Positions 52,457-61,879 of a stretch of DNA of 64,000 bases are shown here, piece after piece (within the stretch, counting starts at the first letter, position 1; every line of letters starts with the position of its first letter). Position numbers and translations under genes: made by a program. The notes under the pieces were generated by a model that worked only from the letters and a program-made list of their open reading frames with translations, was not told the origin of the DNA and made no database searches. The DNA lies in assembly GCA_946902985.2 (NCBI GenBank), contig OX336389.2:1081017788-1081081787 (forward strand), read 5' to 3'. The stretch is from Meconema thalassinum. Taxonomy: Eukaryota; Arthropoda; Insecta; Orthoptera; Tettigoniidae.

Positions 52457-53134
52457 TGTTACGGCTGTGAGTTTGTGTCATCGCTCGCCGCATGAGTCAC
52501 AACTGCCCCAGGGCTAGGCTGTGCCTTGCCTCGAGTATTGCGTGCGCCTTATGCAACAGGGCTACTAGGACAAAGGGATGGTCCGGAATGTTCGTGACCC
52601 CGCCAGCGAAGGAAATGTCGAGAAGCCGTGTGTCCTGGACGATTCTAGAATTCATTGAGTCACCAGCCTGCTATATAAGCGGCTTCAACAGTAAGGGGAC
52701 CGAGTTTTCTGTGGGTGTGTGTTTTTGAGCGAGTGCGACAGAAGTGTGGTGACGAAGTGCCGTGCGAGTTACGAAATCCAGTGACATTGTTTCCCCAGCT
52801 TGTGGACAGCGAAACAGCGGGTAGCGGATTACCGTAAGTAACTTTAGTTGGTGTACATGAGGAAGTGGGGCAGGTAGTTTCTGTCAAGGCCACCGGACTC
52901 ATTAAGACGGTTTAACTTCTGTGGTTTGTTGACAAGCGAAAGGGGCAAGAGCGCTCAAGGAAGAGACTTAAGAAAACTGGAGTAAGGTTCCAATTGCTTG
53001 TATTTGCTGATGAGTAGTGTAATTTTCTGGCCGCAATAAAGTTAATTATTTCTTTAAAGAAACATTCTGTGTTGTGCTTCAACCCACCGTAACCCAGTTA
53101 ACAAAAGTGCCACTAGGGGGGGTGGCACGTAACA
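52457..53134 (+). repeat. 678-bp LTR of the second Gypsy element
   Basis: Starts TGTTACGGCTGTGAG right after the purine tract and ends GGTGGCACGTAACA, giving short inverted ends TGTTACG/CGTAACA. A TATA box (CTATATAAGC) is at 52671-52680 and a polyadenylation signal AATAAA at 53035-53040. Confidence 0.88.
52672..52678 (+). promoter_or_regulatory. TATA box in the 678-bp LTR
   Basis: TATATAA, with the AATAAA signal about 360 bp downstream, gives a plausible U3-R-U5 order. Activity is untested. Confidence 0.6.
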
Positions 53135-53907
53135 GTATTATAACGACATGTGTGGTTGCAGATTATCACTTGTGGATTATAAGACAGCAGCAATCGTGCG
53201 TGCCACTATAATATTTCACTATAGGTACCATGAGTGAACCCGTAAAATTATACCAAAATAACATATTTTCTGCTCATCAAGCAATATGGAAATTTTATTT
53301 TATGATTTAGATTTATTAATTGTATTAATTTTATATCCATCATAAAGATTTAAATATGTCACCGCTAGGTGAATGGTGCGTAGATACGTACAGGAAAGGA
53401 TCATACACCAGATGCAATTCACAACAGAGCCCATTTTAGAAAGAAAGTTGCCGGTTTCGGGGGAAATCCTGAGAATCCTACACACCGTACTGTTTGAAGA
53501 ATCCTTCACCGCTGAGTATTTGAATGTTATTTGGTTGATACATCTACACATTTACCAGGGTATGGTTTGCTAAGTACATAGTTATGACCTAATAGCTACT
53601 AGGTTATACGGAAGGTAGGCTCCAAAGTTTATGTAAAATTGGTCAACGCTGCACTCAATTTGGCTCTATACTACTGAGGAGAAACCTTTCGTGCTCTTTT
53701 CAACAGCTAGCTAAGCCTAGAAGATGTGAGCAATTCTAAAATCCAGAACCTCAGTACTTTCGCCATGGAGACACTTGGGCTCACAATTGTATGGTGTTGA
53801 AAGGCCAAAAATACCACATATTGACCGAAATCCATATCTAGTGACTCACAAACTGAAGCCAAAATTCTACAAACCGGTATATTTCCTTACAATTTTCAGC
53901 TTGAATA
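53135..53907. other. No recognisable gene
   Basis: AT-rich. Two short opposing frames at 53300-53573 lack any family signal. Confidence 0.4.
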
Positions 53908-53999
53908 TACACTGGCGGAAATAAATATCCCAACACCATGAAATAAGGAATGTAGAGCACGGAAATTTCACCAATATATTTGGCGAGGTAACATATTTA

Positions 54000-54850
54000 A
54001 TTGTTTAAATGTACAAGACAACAGGCCAATGTCTGCGCGAGAAAAGCTATCGCAAATGTACCATGCTGGTCCATTAATATCCGGTACAATCGCCAGACTG
54101 TTAAATGCAGGCACGCAAACGTGCACGCGTTGTGTCGTACAGATGCCGGATGTCAGCTTGTAGGATGGAGTTCCATGCTTGTTGAACTTGGTCGCTCAAT
54201 ACAGGGACGGTTAATGCCGGTTGTGGGTGACGCTGAAGTCGCAGAAGGTGATGGTTTGGGGTAAGTGGAATGCACGTCGCATGGCGTCTGGCTTGGAGCT
54301 CTCCTTCACGTAACCAATTTCGTACAGTTCGTTAACTCACTGTGGTGCCAACTGCCGCCCTAATTGCTGCTGCAGACGCCGTCCGATGTGCCAATGCCAT
54401 ACGCCGATTACGGCGTTCCTTCCTCTCAGTGGTGCCACGGGGACGTCCGGAGCCTGGTCTTCTTGCGACCGTACCTTCTCGTGACCACTGCTGCCAGCAC
54501 GCATGCACAGTAGATAATAATAATGTTATTGGTTTTACGCCCCTTTTAAATACACTGGCTTTTAGAGACGCCGGGGTGCCGGAATTTCGCCCCGAAGGGG
54601 ATCCTTAACGTGCCAGAAAATCTACTGACACGGCTCCCTCGCATTTGCGCACCCTCAAATGCCAGCTGACTGCGCCTGGTTTCGAACCTGCAACCTTGGG
54701 CTCAGCAAGCGAGAACGATGCACAGTAGAGACATTCCTGCCAAGTTGTTCTGCAATAGCGCGGAAGGAAAATCCACCTTCACGTAGCCCTATTACACGGC
54801 CTCGTTGAAACGCAGTAAACTGTTGACACTGGCCTTACAGGTAACTAACG
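54000..54850 (-). pseudogene. Broken Tc1-like transposase
   Basis: From about 54840 downward the frame gives QFTAFQRGRVIGLREGGFSF, then RAIAEQLGRNVSTVH, a helix-turn-helix. After the SINE it gives CWQQWSREGTVARRPGSGRP with the GRPR hook, a stop codon, then RTVRNWLREGELQARRH. The catalytic core is deleted; only a C-terminal stretch near ALTVPVLSDQVQQAWNSILQ remains. Inactive. Confidence 0.8.
54515..54717 (-). repeat. SINE-E copy inserted in the Tc1-like remnant, 12-bp duplication
   Basis: Matches 9833-10059 (GACGC.GGGGTGCCGGAATTT, CTCAAATGCCAGCTGACTGC) and keeps a B box (complement of GGTTTCGAACCTGC), but its head is truncated. The duplication ATGCACAGTAGA at 54503-54514 and 54718-54729 is perfect. 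The insertion postdates the Tc1-like element. Confidence 0.88.
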
Positions 54851-55045
54851 CTCTCACACAGTACAGCCCGTATTTAAAGCAAACCTGATGTGCAACGTCA
54901 TGGGACCACTACTAGCGCCACGTTAATGCGATTTGCGGGAAATTTGAATGTACGTCATCTTTCAGATGTATAAACACGCCTACCAACGTTCGTTTATCTA
55001 GCACAACCCTTTCTCGGTGTTGGGATATCTTTTTCCGCCAGTGTA

Positions 55046-55570
55046 TCTCTAGGCAAGACACAGTGATCTGAACTGCTTGCTTTACTAGTAATTTGGGTGG
55101 CTTAAGTTCCAAGACATGTGAGTATTACCTAAACGTCAAGAATGAAATATATTGCCATAGTCTGGTGAAATCCGAAGTGGTGCGACTTGACAAACGCTCG
55201 CAGTGAACCTTGATGTCTTTGATGAATGTCAACGTATTCCAAGATATTCTACAAATATTCCGCGTAAATTATGCCTTAATGCGTGTTCCAAAGTATCTTC
55301 GATCTCCATTATGAACTAAACATATACAGGCTGAAACTGCCAAGGTACTCATAGCAAGTACACGAAGCCCATGACTACAATATCCCGAAACTCTGACAAC
55401 CAGAATTACGCCAAAGTTATTCTACACGACGTAACAAGTACAAATAGAAATCAGTCACAGTATAGTAATATACCACTGCCTCCAAAACGCAGCTTCCTCT
55501 TCATAGAAAACCTTCCTCAACAGTTACGGGATTTTGGGATAGACATTACCACGTGCCAGCTTTACTCCGA
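55046..55570. other. No clear gene; possibly upstream LINE sequence
   Basis: A 67-codon frame at 55371-55574 is in the same frame as the LINE fragment that follows but is separated by stops. It may be decayed upstream LINE coding sequence. Confidence 0.35.
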
Positions 55571-55574
55571 GTAA

Positions 55575-56117
55575 AAATAAATTGCCAGTTCCCTTCCTTC
55601 AATACAATCCAAACACCCTTCACGGTTTTGGACAAGAATATGGTCAATCATCAACAATAAATGGCTTGTCTTACAATGGAGAGAAGCATTTTATCTCTAC
55701 GTTAATGAAGTTTTACCAACCAGAGAAGAAATGTTTCGTCATAAGAGGACGCGGACCCCCTCCTGTGAAATTTGTCACTCATTAGACACTCTTGAGTATC
55801 GTATTACCACATGCACGGGGCCATCGAGTATATGGGAATGGACCTACCAAACGATCGGTAGAATATTGGGAACACACCTAAGTGATGCGGTAAAGGAGCA
55901 ACTTCTACTTGTGGATTGCACCTGTCGTCCAAGCTCGCTGCGCGCCGCTGCCATATGGCTACTGGCTTCACAGATACATTATGTGCTGGAGAAACGACCG
56001 ACCCCACATCACCTGAACCTGACCGACTACAAACAGTATCTACGACGAGAACGTTGGAGGTACATCAATAATAAGGCAATTGAACCTGCCTTTCATGAGT
56101 GCCCATTTACGTTTTAA
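55575..56117 (+). pseudogene. LINE ORF2 C-terminal domain fragment
   Basis: Open frame of about 180 codons. It includes FWTRIWSIINNKWLVLQWRE, then VLPTREEMFRHKRTRTPSCE, ICHSLDTLEYRITTC, AAAIWLLASQIHYVL and LRRERWRYINNKA. A CxxC...H-like/...C pattern after an 'R..C..C...E..EHR...C' style block, plus a following hydrophobic WL segment, is typical of the region after RT/RNase H in I/R1/LOA-type LINEs. RT itself is absent, consistent with 5' truncation. The clade is uncertain. Confidence 0.6.
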
Positions 56118-56346
56118 ATACGACAGTGACAATAATGTTCAGTGTTTATAAGGTTCTTACTATGTGAACCTGCTTTTCAAAAGTGCTATCTAACCCTATA
56201 TATAAAACACTAAGGTGATTTTTGTTACCGCAAGATTAAGAGAACGGCTGAGCACATTGACTTCGTGAAGCACTATGACGAAAGCCTGTAGATTTGCAGA
56301 GTGTCTTTAAAATTTAAAAAAATATGTTACCCTATAATTTTTTGTC

Positions 56347-56838
56347 GCCTCCGTAGCGTAGCGGTCAGCATGGATAGCTGCCGCCACGGAGGTCCTGGGT
56401 TCGATTCCCGGCTCTGCCACGAAAGTTGAAGAGTGGTACGAGGACTGGAATGGGGTCTACTCAGCCTCGGGTGGCCCAAATGAGTAGAGGGGGTTCGATT
56501 CCCCCTCAGCCATCCTCGAAGTGGTTTTCCGTGGTTTCCCACTTCGTCTTCGGGCAAATGCCGGGATGGTACCTTCTTCAAGGCCATGACCGCCTCCTTC
56601 CCTCTTCCTTGTCTATCCATCTTAACCATCCCTTACCTTCCCTCATGAGGCCCCTGTTCGCTTTGCAGGTGAGGCCGCCTGGGCGAGGTGCCAATCCCAC
56701 CTCACCAGTTGTATCCCTTCCGATTCGATGTTCCCAGCTCTAGGACACTGCCCGTAGAGGCGGTAGTGGTGAGTTCCCTCGCTGAGTCCGTGGGTTCCAC
56801 CAACCTGGAGGGTAAACGACTAAAAAATATATATATAT
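56347..56838 (+). repeat. SINE-A, full-length reference copy
   Basis: Head GCCTCCGTAGCGTAGCGGTC with A box, B box GGGTTCGATTCCCGG, the second tRNA-like GGGGGTTCGATTCCCCC, GTGGTTTTCCGTGGTTTCCC, GGTACCTTCTTCAAGGCCAT (the site that carries the array in the other copy), GCGAGGTGCCAATCCCACC, and an A/T-rich tail ending in (AT)n. It serves as the empty-site reference for the array insertion. Confidence 0.88.
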
Positions 56839-57388
56839 ATTTTTAATTGATAAAGAAAAATGCAAAATTCTTGGCACTCTCGCATGCGCAGAATCGCCTT
56901 GGCTCATGAAAATCGTGGATAGACGTCCACCGCTTTTTAGTGCGACAGTTGTTTGTGAGAATTATAAGAGAGGGGAACATTTTCTATGATGTTTCCGCGT
57001 TATACGTATATACTACAATAAATTATAAAAGATGGGAAATGTTGAAAAAATTAAACTGACAGTTGAATTATGTTGTTTATGTAGCTTGATATTGCCTTCT
57101 CGTTTCATTAGGTCGGTGGCTCAGGCAGTAGCGCTGCACACTATGAGTTGCATTATGCATCGTCGAAGGAGTTCGAATCCCACTTCCAATGTCAGTTATA
57201 TTTCCGTATTCTTTTTTCTTGCTATTGGTATTACATTGTCGAAACATATTTTACTTTTAGCATTCCCGTAAACTAATTCTCAGCGATTTACGTTGCCATA
57301 TGCTTTTAATTTTTTAAAGAAAAATTTAGTAATATAAGGCACTCGCGCATGCCCACAATCGCTTTCGCCATGAGAGACAATTGGTGAA
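56839..57388. repeat. Pair of diverged direct repeats about 467 bp apart
   Basis: 56839-56925 and 57305-57388 share TTTTAATT..TAAAGAAAAA, then GGCACTC.CGCATGC.CA.AATCGC and CATGA.A. The sequence between contains a tRNA-like SINE head at 57109. Nature unknown: a short tandem duplication or a degraded terminal-repeat element. Confidence 0.5.
57105..57200 (+). repeat. tRNA-like SINE head fragment
   Basis: GGTCGGTGGCTCAGGCAGTA (A box) and GGAGTTCGAATCCCACTTCC (B box) are present, followed by AT-rich sequence. Acceptor pairing is not evident, so this is a SINE head rather than a tRNA gene. Confidence 0.5.
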
Positions 57389-57404
57389 TATAATTCATTT
57401 GAAG

Positions 57405-57762
57405 GCCTCCGACATCGTGGTCACTCAGCCCCTTGTACTTTGGTGTGTTGTATAAAATTTTCTCTGATAACCTGTGTTAATGTGATGGCAGTATTAATGT
57501 GTGTATTTGAAATTCAGATGGAGAATGGGAAGGAGACGGCTGAGGCCTTAAGTTAGGAGCCATCCTGGTATTTGCCTGGAGTGGAAGTGAGAAACCACAG
57601 AAAACCACATCCAAGATTTTTGAGGTGGGAATCGAACCTTCCTCTTCTTAGTTATGCCTCAATACACTGAGTGTTCCCCCCTTTTGCCCTCAGACCAGAA
57701 TTACATTTCTTGGCAGAGGCATCGAACCTGGATCTCCGGGACGATAGCCAAGAATGAAGCCT
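57405..57762 (-). repeat. SINE-B copy, minus orientation
   Basis: Colinear with 15871-16249: CGACATCGTGGTCACT, GATAACCTGTGTTAATGTGA, TTTGAAATTCAGATGGAGAA, GGTGGGAATCGAACC, GACCAGAATTACATTTCTTG and GGCATCGAACCTGG at the head side. Confidence 0.78.
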
Positions 57763-57921
57763 TAAGAATAGGCTTCCCTGTGTTAATGCGATTTTTGACA
57801 TGCACGGGCCTTAGAGTCATAAAACTGCCACCATTACGGTGACTGGCGAAGTGAGTCTAGGCCTATGCTCACTCCAGTAGTTGGCGAGGTGATTCTATGC
57901 TCCCTAGCAAAATTTACTGTC

Positions 57922-58380
57922 ATGGAAACGCAAAGGATTGTACCTATAATAGGTGATGTAAATTGCTTATTTAGAGCAGTTTCGTACTGTTTATATCAAA
58001 ATGCAAAACGTCATCCTGAGCAGCGTGTTCAAGCTTTTGCAAAAAATTGCCGCTGGCAGGGATAATTATAAGGATTTTATTATTGGCGATGAGTCTCATA
58101 GCATTCTCCTCAGCAACCAACTTGAGCATGAAAGTCTATGGACGGTGAATACACTGTCATGTTGAACTTCATTGTATAAGCCAATTGCTTATTGATTTTT
58201 TTTAGAGTAAACTGAGTCTAACTACGCTGTTGATTTTGGCAATCGAAGTATTATTTGCCATTTAATATTTAGCGGCTCCGTTGATGCAGGACACTATAGT
58301 GTTACTGAATATGACGTTCATTTGAGGAGAAATCTCTACTTAGTATTAAACAAAGTCTCCGATTCTTGGATGTTACTGGT
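57922..58380 (+). pseudogene. Decayed OTU-type cysteine protease frame
   Basis: From the ATG at 57922 the frame reads METQRIVPIIGDVNCLFRAV, then SYCLYQNAKRHPEQRV: the OTU catalytic-Cys block (GDxNCLFRAxS). After a frame change it gives AAGRDNYKDFIIGDESH, and in a further frame ICHLIFSGSVDAGHYSVTEY, the OTU histidine block (GHYS). At least two frame changes and stops make it dead. OTU domains are known passengers of Helitron/Helentron and some other insect transposons. The Helitron-like 5' terminus begins at 58333, inside its 3' end. Confidence 0.7.
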
Positions 58381-59060
58381 AAACTCGAGAACCACTGGAT
58401 GGATTTTGATGCGGTATTCACCATTCTGTAAAGGATATCTCGAAGATGATTTCTGTAGAAAGTAATGTATTTATGATCAAATAAAGCCGAGCAGTGACGA
58501 TTTCAGTGGAAAAGACGAAAAAAAAAACTGGCGTCCGTGCGCCTTTTAAGCTTACGCTGGGCAAACCGTTAAAATTATCTATATACTATGAGCGTAAGAA
58601 TTGTTCAGCATGAAAAGTTCTACAAAAAGGTCCGCGAGAGCATATGTATATCTTCAATACATCGCCCACTATAAGTGTTTTTACGTTTTAATTTCTTACA
58701 ACCATGTCCATTCGATTACTGAGGCGACAGTTTACGAGCTAGCTAAGGGCGAGTCTATCATCCCTGTGACAGCATAGCTAGCGGGCGAACCTATTGCCCC
58801 AGATACAACCAGCAGCAAACCGTTGTGTCGTGTTGAGTTAAAACTTCTGAGAAGGGTGGTGGTGTTTGGAGTTTCCCTGGAAGTGCAACTCGGGTTTTCT
58901 TCATTTCGCCTATGAAACACAGTCAAATTAAGATTGGACGGAAGGGGGATTTGAGTTTCATTCACCTCGCCATCCCCTGGAAGTGCAACTCTCATTTCGC
59001 CTGTGAACTTTTCGTTCCGCAAAATTCACAGTCGATTTAAGATTGGACGGTAGGGGGAAA
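58333..59060 (+). mobile_element. Helitron-like copy 1, 3'-truncated
   Basis: Starts TCTCTACTTAGTATTAAAC after an A, the usual Helitron 5'-TC start. It then has GTAA.CTCGAGAACCACT.GAT, TTTTGATGCGGT.TTCACC and CATTCTGTAAAGGATATC, followed by blocks repeated in copy 2 (GCGTCCGTGCGCC, AGAATTGTTCAGCATG, ACTGAGGCGACAGTTTACGA). It breaks off at GACGGTAGGGGGAAA, where copy 2 begins. No CTAG 3' end is present. An internal duplication of the AAGTGCAACTC...GATTGGACGG segment lies at about 58880-59053. Confidence 0.62.
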
Positions 59061-59458
59061 TCTCTACTTAGTATAAAACTAACTCCCCGATTCTTGGATG
59101 TCACGGGTAATCTCGAGAACCACTTAATGGACTTTGATGCGGTTTTCACCATTCTGTAAAGGATATCACGAGGAAGGTGTGTGTAGAAAATAATTTATTT
59201 ATGACCAAAGGAAGCCAAGCATTAACGATTTGAGTGAAAAGGTCGAAAAAATTTGGCGTCCGTGCGCCGTTAAGAATATATATATACTATGAGTGTAAGA
59301 ATTGTTCAGCATGGAAAGTTCTACAATAAAGCCCGGGAGAGCATATTTCTATCTTCAATACATCGCCTACTATAAGTGTTTTTACGTTTTCATTTCTTCC
59401 AACTATCTCCATTCAGTTACTGAGGCGACAGTTTACGAGCTAGCCAGGGGCGAGTCAA

Positions 59459-59495
59459 TAACCCCAGTTACAGCTTAGTTAGCGGACGAGCTTAT
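59459..59495. repeat. 37-bp direct repeat, left copy
   Basis: Begins TAACCCCAGTTACAGC and ends GGACGAGCTTAT. Identical to 60235-60271. The first copy of the Helitron-like repeat has a single, diverged equivalent near 58765, so the duplication arose with the insertion. Confidence 0.85.
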
Positions 59496-60234
59496 AGGCC
59501 ACCACACACAGAAAGCTAGGCTAAGCTAAGCTACGCGGTGTTTTGAAAAATATCGCTCTCAATGCATTTAGGTACAGTGGCACACACAGGCCGCTATGCT
59601 AAGCTATACTATGCGAAGCTAAACTAAGCTAAGCTAGACAGATCGCTAGGCAGGCGATTTTCTTGGCTATAGCTGGCCTGGCGCATGCGCTTTTCATTTC
59701 GGAACAGTTGATCTGGCGGGCTGTCGCAGACCTTTGAGTCGTGTGCGTAGCGGTGTCGTGTGAGTGTAGTGTAGTGATTCAGGTAGTACCCTACTTCGTT
59801 TTATTTATACAACGGGTGACAGGCCAAAAGAAGAACGAATAATTGAAGATGTGAAAAGATATCCCTGACTTTATGATACGTCATCAAATTACTACAGAGA
59901 CTTGACAAGAAAGGAAAATTGTTGGTAGGAAATAAAATTCTTCATCATTTCCATTCAGTTCTTGAATCAAATGATGGAATTTGCCGTGTATTTTTCTTCT
60001 TCTCTCAATTTCACGTATCCAGAATCGCCCTCTCTTCCTTTTTCATTCTTTTTCTTCATCTTCGATGACAGAAGCCAATAAAAGAGCCTCCTCTTCAATG
60101 CCAGTCATCCTTAAACTGCTGCCTAGCTTACTTTAGCTTAGCTTTTTATTCGTGTCATAGCACACCATAGCTTGGCATTGCTTAGCAGAGCATAGCGTAG
60201 CGTAGCTTAGCTTAGCTTTCTGTGTGTGGTGACC
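59496..60234. mobile_element. Inverted-repeat element with AAGCTAAGCT subterminal motifs
   Basis: The left end GGCCACCACACACAGAAAGC and right end GCTTTCTGTGTGTGGTGACC are inverted repeats. Both sides continue into arrays of GCTAAGCTAAGC-like motifs, in opposite orientation. A broken MADF-like frame lies inside. The flanking duplication is 37 bp, longer than any known DNA-transposon superfamily makes. PIF/Harbinger affiliation is suggested by the MADF-like frame but not proved. Confidence 0.7.
59812..59937 (+). pseudogene. Broken MADF-like DNA-binding domain frame
   Basis: The frame reads RPKEERIIEDVKRYP, stop, LYDTSSNYYRDLTRKENCW, stop, EIK. The order (R)xIxxVxxYPxLYDxxxxxYxDxxxKxxxWxEI is that of a MADF domain. 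Two in-frame stops replace expected residues. MADF proteins are encoded by host genes and as accessory ORFs of insect Harbinger-type transposons. Confidence 0.6.
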
Positions 60235-60271
60235 TAACCCCAGTTACAGCTTAGTTAGCGGACGAGCTTAT
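60235..60271. repeat. 37-bp direct repeat, right copy
   Basis: Identical to 59459-59495; it resumes the Helitron-like sequence (TGCCCCCGATACAGCCAGCA). Confidence 0.85.
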
Positions 60272-60641
60272 TGCCCCCGATACAGCCAGCAGCAAACTGT
60301 CGAGTCGTGTTGAGTTTAAAACTTTAGAGGAGAGTGGTTGTGTTTGGAGTTTCCCTGGAATTGCAACTCGACTTTTCTTCATTTCGCCTGTGAACTTTTC
60401 GTTCCGCAAAATTCACAGTCAAGTTAAGATTGGACGGAAGGGGGATTTGTGTTTCGTGCACCTCGCCATTCTTAAATTACGTCTGACAAGAATTTGTTGC
60501 ACATGCATCTCCATGATAATATAATTAATAGTCCAATCAGGGATTTTAACCCATCGTGCCGAGACGTAAAACGGATATTGGTCGTTGTTCATTGACATTG
60601 AAAAAAAAAAGCGCTTATCACGTAATTCATTCATAACTGTT

Positions 60642-60669
60642 CCCGGGCGAAGCCGGGTCGGGTTGCTAG
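60642..60669 (+). other. Helitron-type 3' terminus: hairpin plus CTAG
   Basis: CCCGG (60642-60646), loop GCGAAG, CCGGG (60653-60657), then nine bases ending at CTAG (60666-60669) followed by T. This is the classic Helitron 3' structure (short GC hairpin about 10 nt before CTRR). Confidence 0.7.
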
Positions 60670-60671
60670 TG

Positions 60672-61077
60672 GAACTATAAATAAACCTATTCGACGTAAA
60701 AGAACATTGGCCGCAGAAAAATTGGGATGTCGGAGGAAATACGAAGCCACATTCAAAATCCAATATAAATAGGCCATTTCAGGAAAAATCCAGATATTAT
60801 GCAGTAAAGTGTAGGTTCCTTGACGATCAAAAGTAAACATTGTTCTACATTGTATTTCTCTTAGGCGAAATCTACGCTTGGTTACTTTGGCCTTTGCTGT
60901 TGTGATGGTAAAGTTGATCATCCGGAATATATAATATTTGACAGGCTGAAACAATTTTTCACTGGAGATGATGTAATGATAAGCATATATATATTGGAAA
61001 TGTGTATTCGCAATCGAAAATATTATATATATACTTATAACACCACATGTCCTTAATCCGAGGTAGAGTCTATTGTT
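60672..61077. other. No recognisable gene
   Basis: AT-rich. A 164-codon minus-strand frame (60631-61125) crosses the Helitron-like 3' end and a GTT microsatellite and is judged fortuitous. Confidence 0.45.
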
Positions 61078-61101
61078 GTTGTTGTTGTTTTTGTTGTTGA
61101 T
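61073..61101 (+). repeat. GTT microsatellite
   Basis: Repeated GTT units with one T-run interruption, adjoining a SINE-B 3' end; on the minus strand this is the AAC-type SINE tail. Confidence 0.85.
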
Positions 61102-61107
61102 TTTCTT

Positions 61108-61200
61108 GGGGTTTTTCGGCATCATGCTCTTGTAGCCCCATGTACTTGGGTGTGTGTAGAAGTTGTTTGATAACCTGTGTCACTGTGATGTCTGTAGGCT
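61108..61200 (-). repeat. SINE-B 3' end fragment, minus orientation
   Basis: GCATCATGCTCTTGTAGCCC and GATAACCTGTGTCACTGTGA match the 3' end of SINE-B; 5'-truncated. Confidence 0.65.
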
Positions 61201-61261
61201 TACTAGTGTGTACACTTTTATACGAGGAAGGATTTGGGTTGGAAGCTGTTGTTTCATTAGA

Positions 61262-61395
61262 GATGCATGGCCATCATGACCATTTAGCCCCGTGTTCTTG
61301 GGTGAGTGTTGAAGTTTGTCTGATAACCTGTGTTGTTGGGATGGCTAAATTAGTGTGTATATACATAATTCAGTTGAGGATTCATTCAATCAACG
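61262..61395 (-). repeat. SINE-B 3' end fragment, minus orientation, second
   Basis: CATCATGACCATTTAGCCCC, GATAACCTGTGTTGTTGGGA and ATACATAATTCAGTTGAGGA match the SINE-B end. Two truncated copies in the same orientation lie about 150 bp apart. Confidence 0.65.
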
Positions 61396-61870
61396 TATAA
61401 TATCCCTATAGCACGTTGTATTTCAACAAGCTACTACAACCAACATTCAATCATACTCCTTGAAAAGGACAAAGAGTTATTACTATACCCATGCATTTAG
61501 GAGAAAGTAGGCTCTATGTTCTTTACTGAACATCTTGTTAGAACTTCTATTGAAGAAATTTTACTGTCCAAACATTTCGACTGTGTAATGATGGATAAAA
61601 TGTATTCCTAATGAATTAAAATTCAGCATCTGGATGTCCTACATAAATTTATATGACAGTCTACTTCATTGCCGTTCTTTAACAGCAGTCTGGAGTGTCA
61701 ATTGAGAACAGCCGCTGCGTCGAGATGATAAGACCCGTTATAGGAGTCGGTAATTGCTATGCAGAAGCAGTCTTCCAGTACGTCAGTCACTTACTTACTT
61801 ACAGCCCAATATGTAAATTGGCTGTCATCTTGAGAGAAATTTATTTGTAAACAAGGAGAGGGTACATGTA
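61396..61870. other. No recognisable gene
   Basis: AT-rich, nothing recognised. Confidence 0.4.
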
Positions 61871-61879
61871 ACATCCAAG

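Larger units (their letters stand above)
51500..53134 (+). mobile_element. Internally deleted second Ty3/Gypsy element with 3' LTR
   Basis: GC-rich, plus-strand element unrelated to the array. It keeps a Gag zinc knuckle and the protease start, then an integrase C-terminus, a polypurine-like AGGAAGGGGGTGG at 52444-52456 and one LTR. The 5' LTR and most of gag are missing, and RT, RNase H and most of integrase are deleted at 51907/51908. No target duplication can be assigned because the 5' end is lost at the SINE-A junction. Confidence 0.85.
53910..55043 (-). mobile_element. Decayed Tc1-like element with nested SINE-E
   Basis: The ends CACTGGCGGAAATAAATATC and GATATCTTTTTCCGCCAGTG are imperfect inverted repeats, continuing into CCCAACACC/GGTGTTGGG. 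TA flanks both sides (53908-53909, 55044-55045). It contains minus-strand remnants of a transposase and is interrupted by a SINE at 54515-54717. It belongs to a different family from the 2017 element: the ends are unrelated. Confidence 0.85.
59061..60669 (+). mobile_element. Helitron-like copy 2, non-autonomous, with nested inverted-repeat element
   Basis: The 5' end TCTCTACTTAGTATAAAAC follows A 59060. The 3' end is a GC hairpin and GGGTTGCTAG before T 60670. Removing the nested element and one 37-bp repeat leaves about 830 bp. There is no Rep/helicase coding sequence, so mobility would depend on an autonomous partner. A-T flanks fit Helitron insertion. Family assignment rests on termini and hairpin only. 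Confidence 0.65.

Noticed and set aside
56327..56743. Overlapping ORFs of 100-105 codons on both strands
   Set aside because: They lie entirely within SINE-A; the same frames appear at 17584-17891 for the same reason.
60631..61125. 164-codon minus-strand ORF
   Set aside because: It starts in a GTT microsatellite (poly-Asn) and ends in the Helitron-like 3' terminus; no domain.
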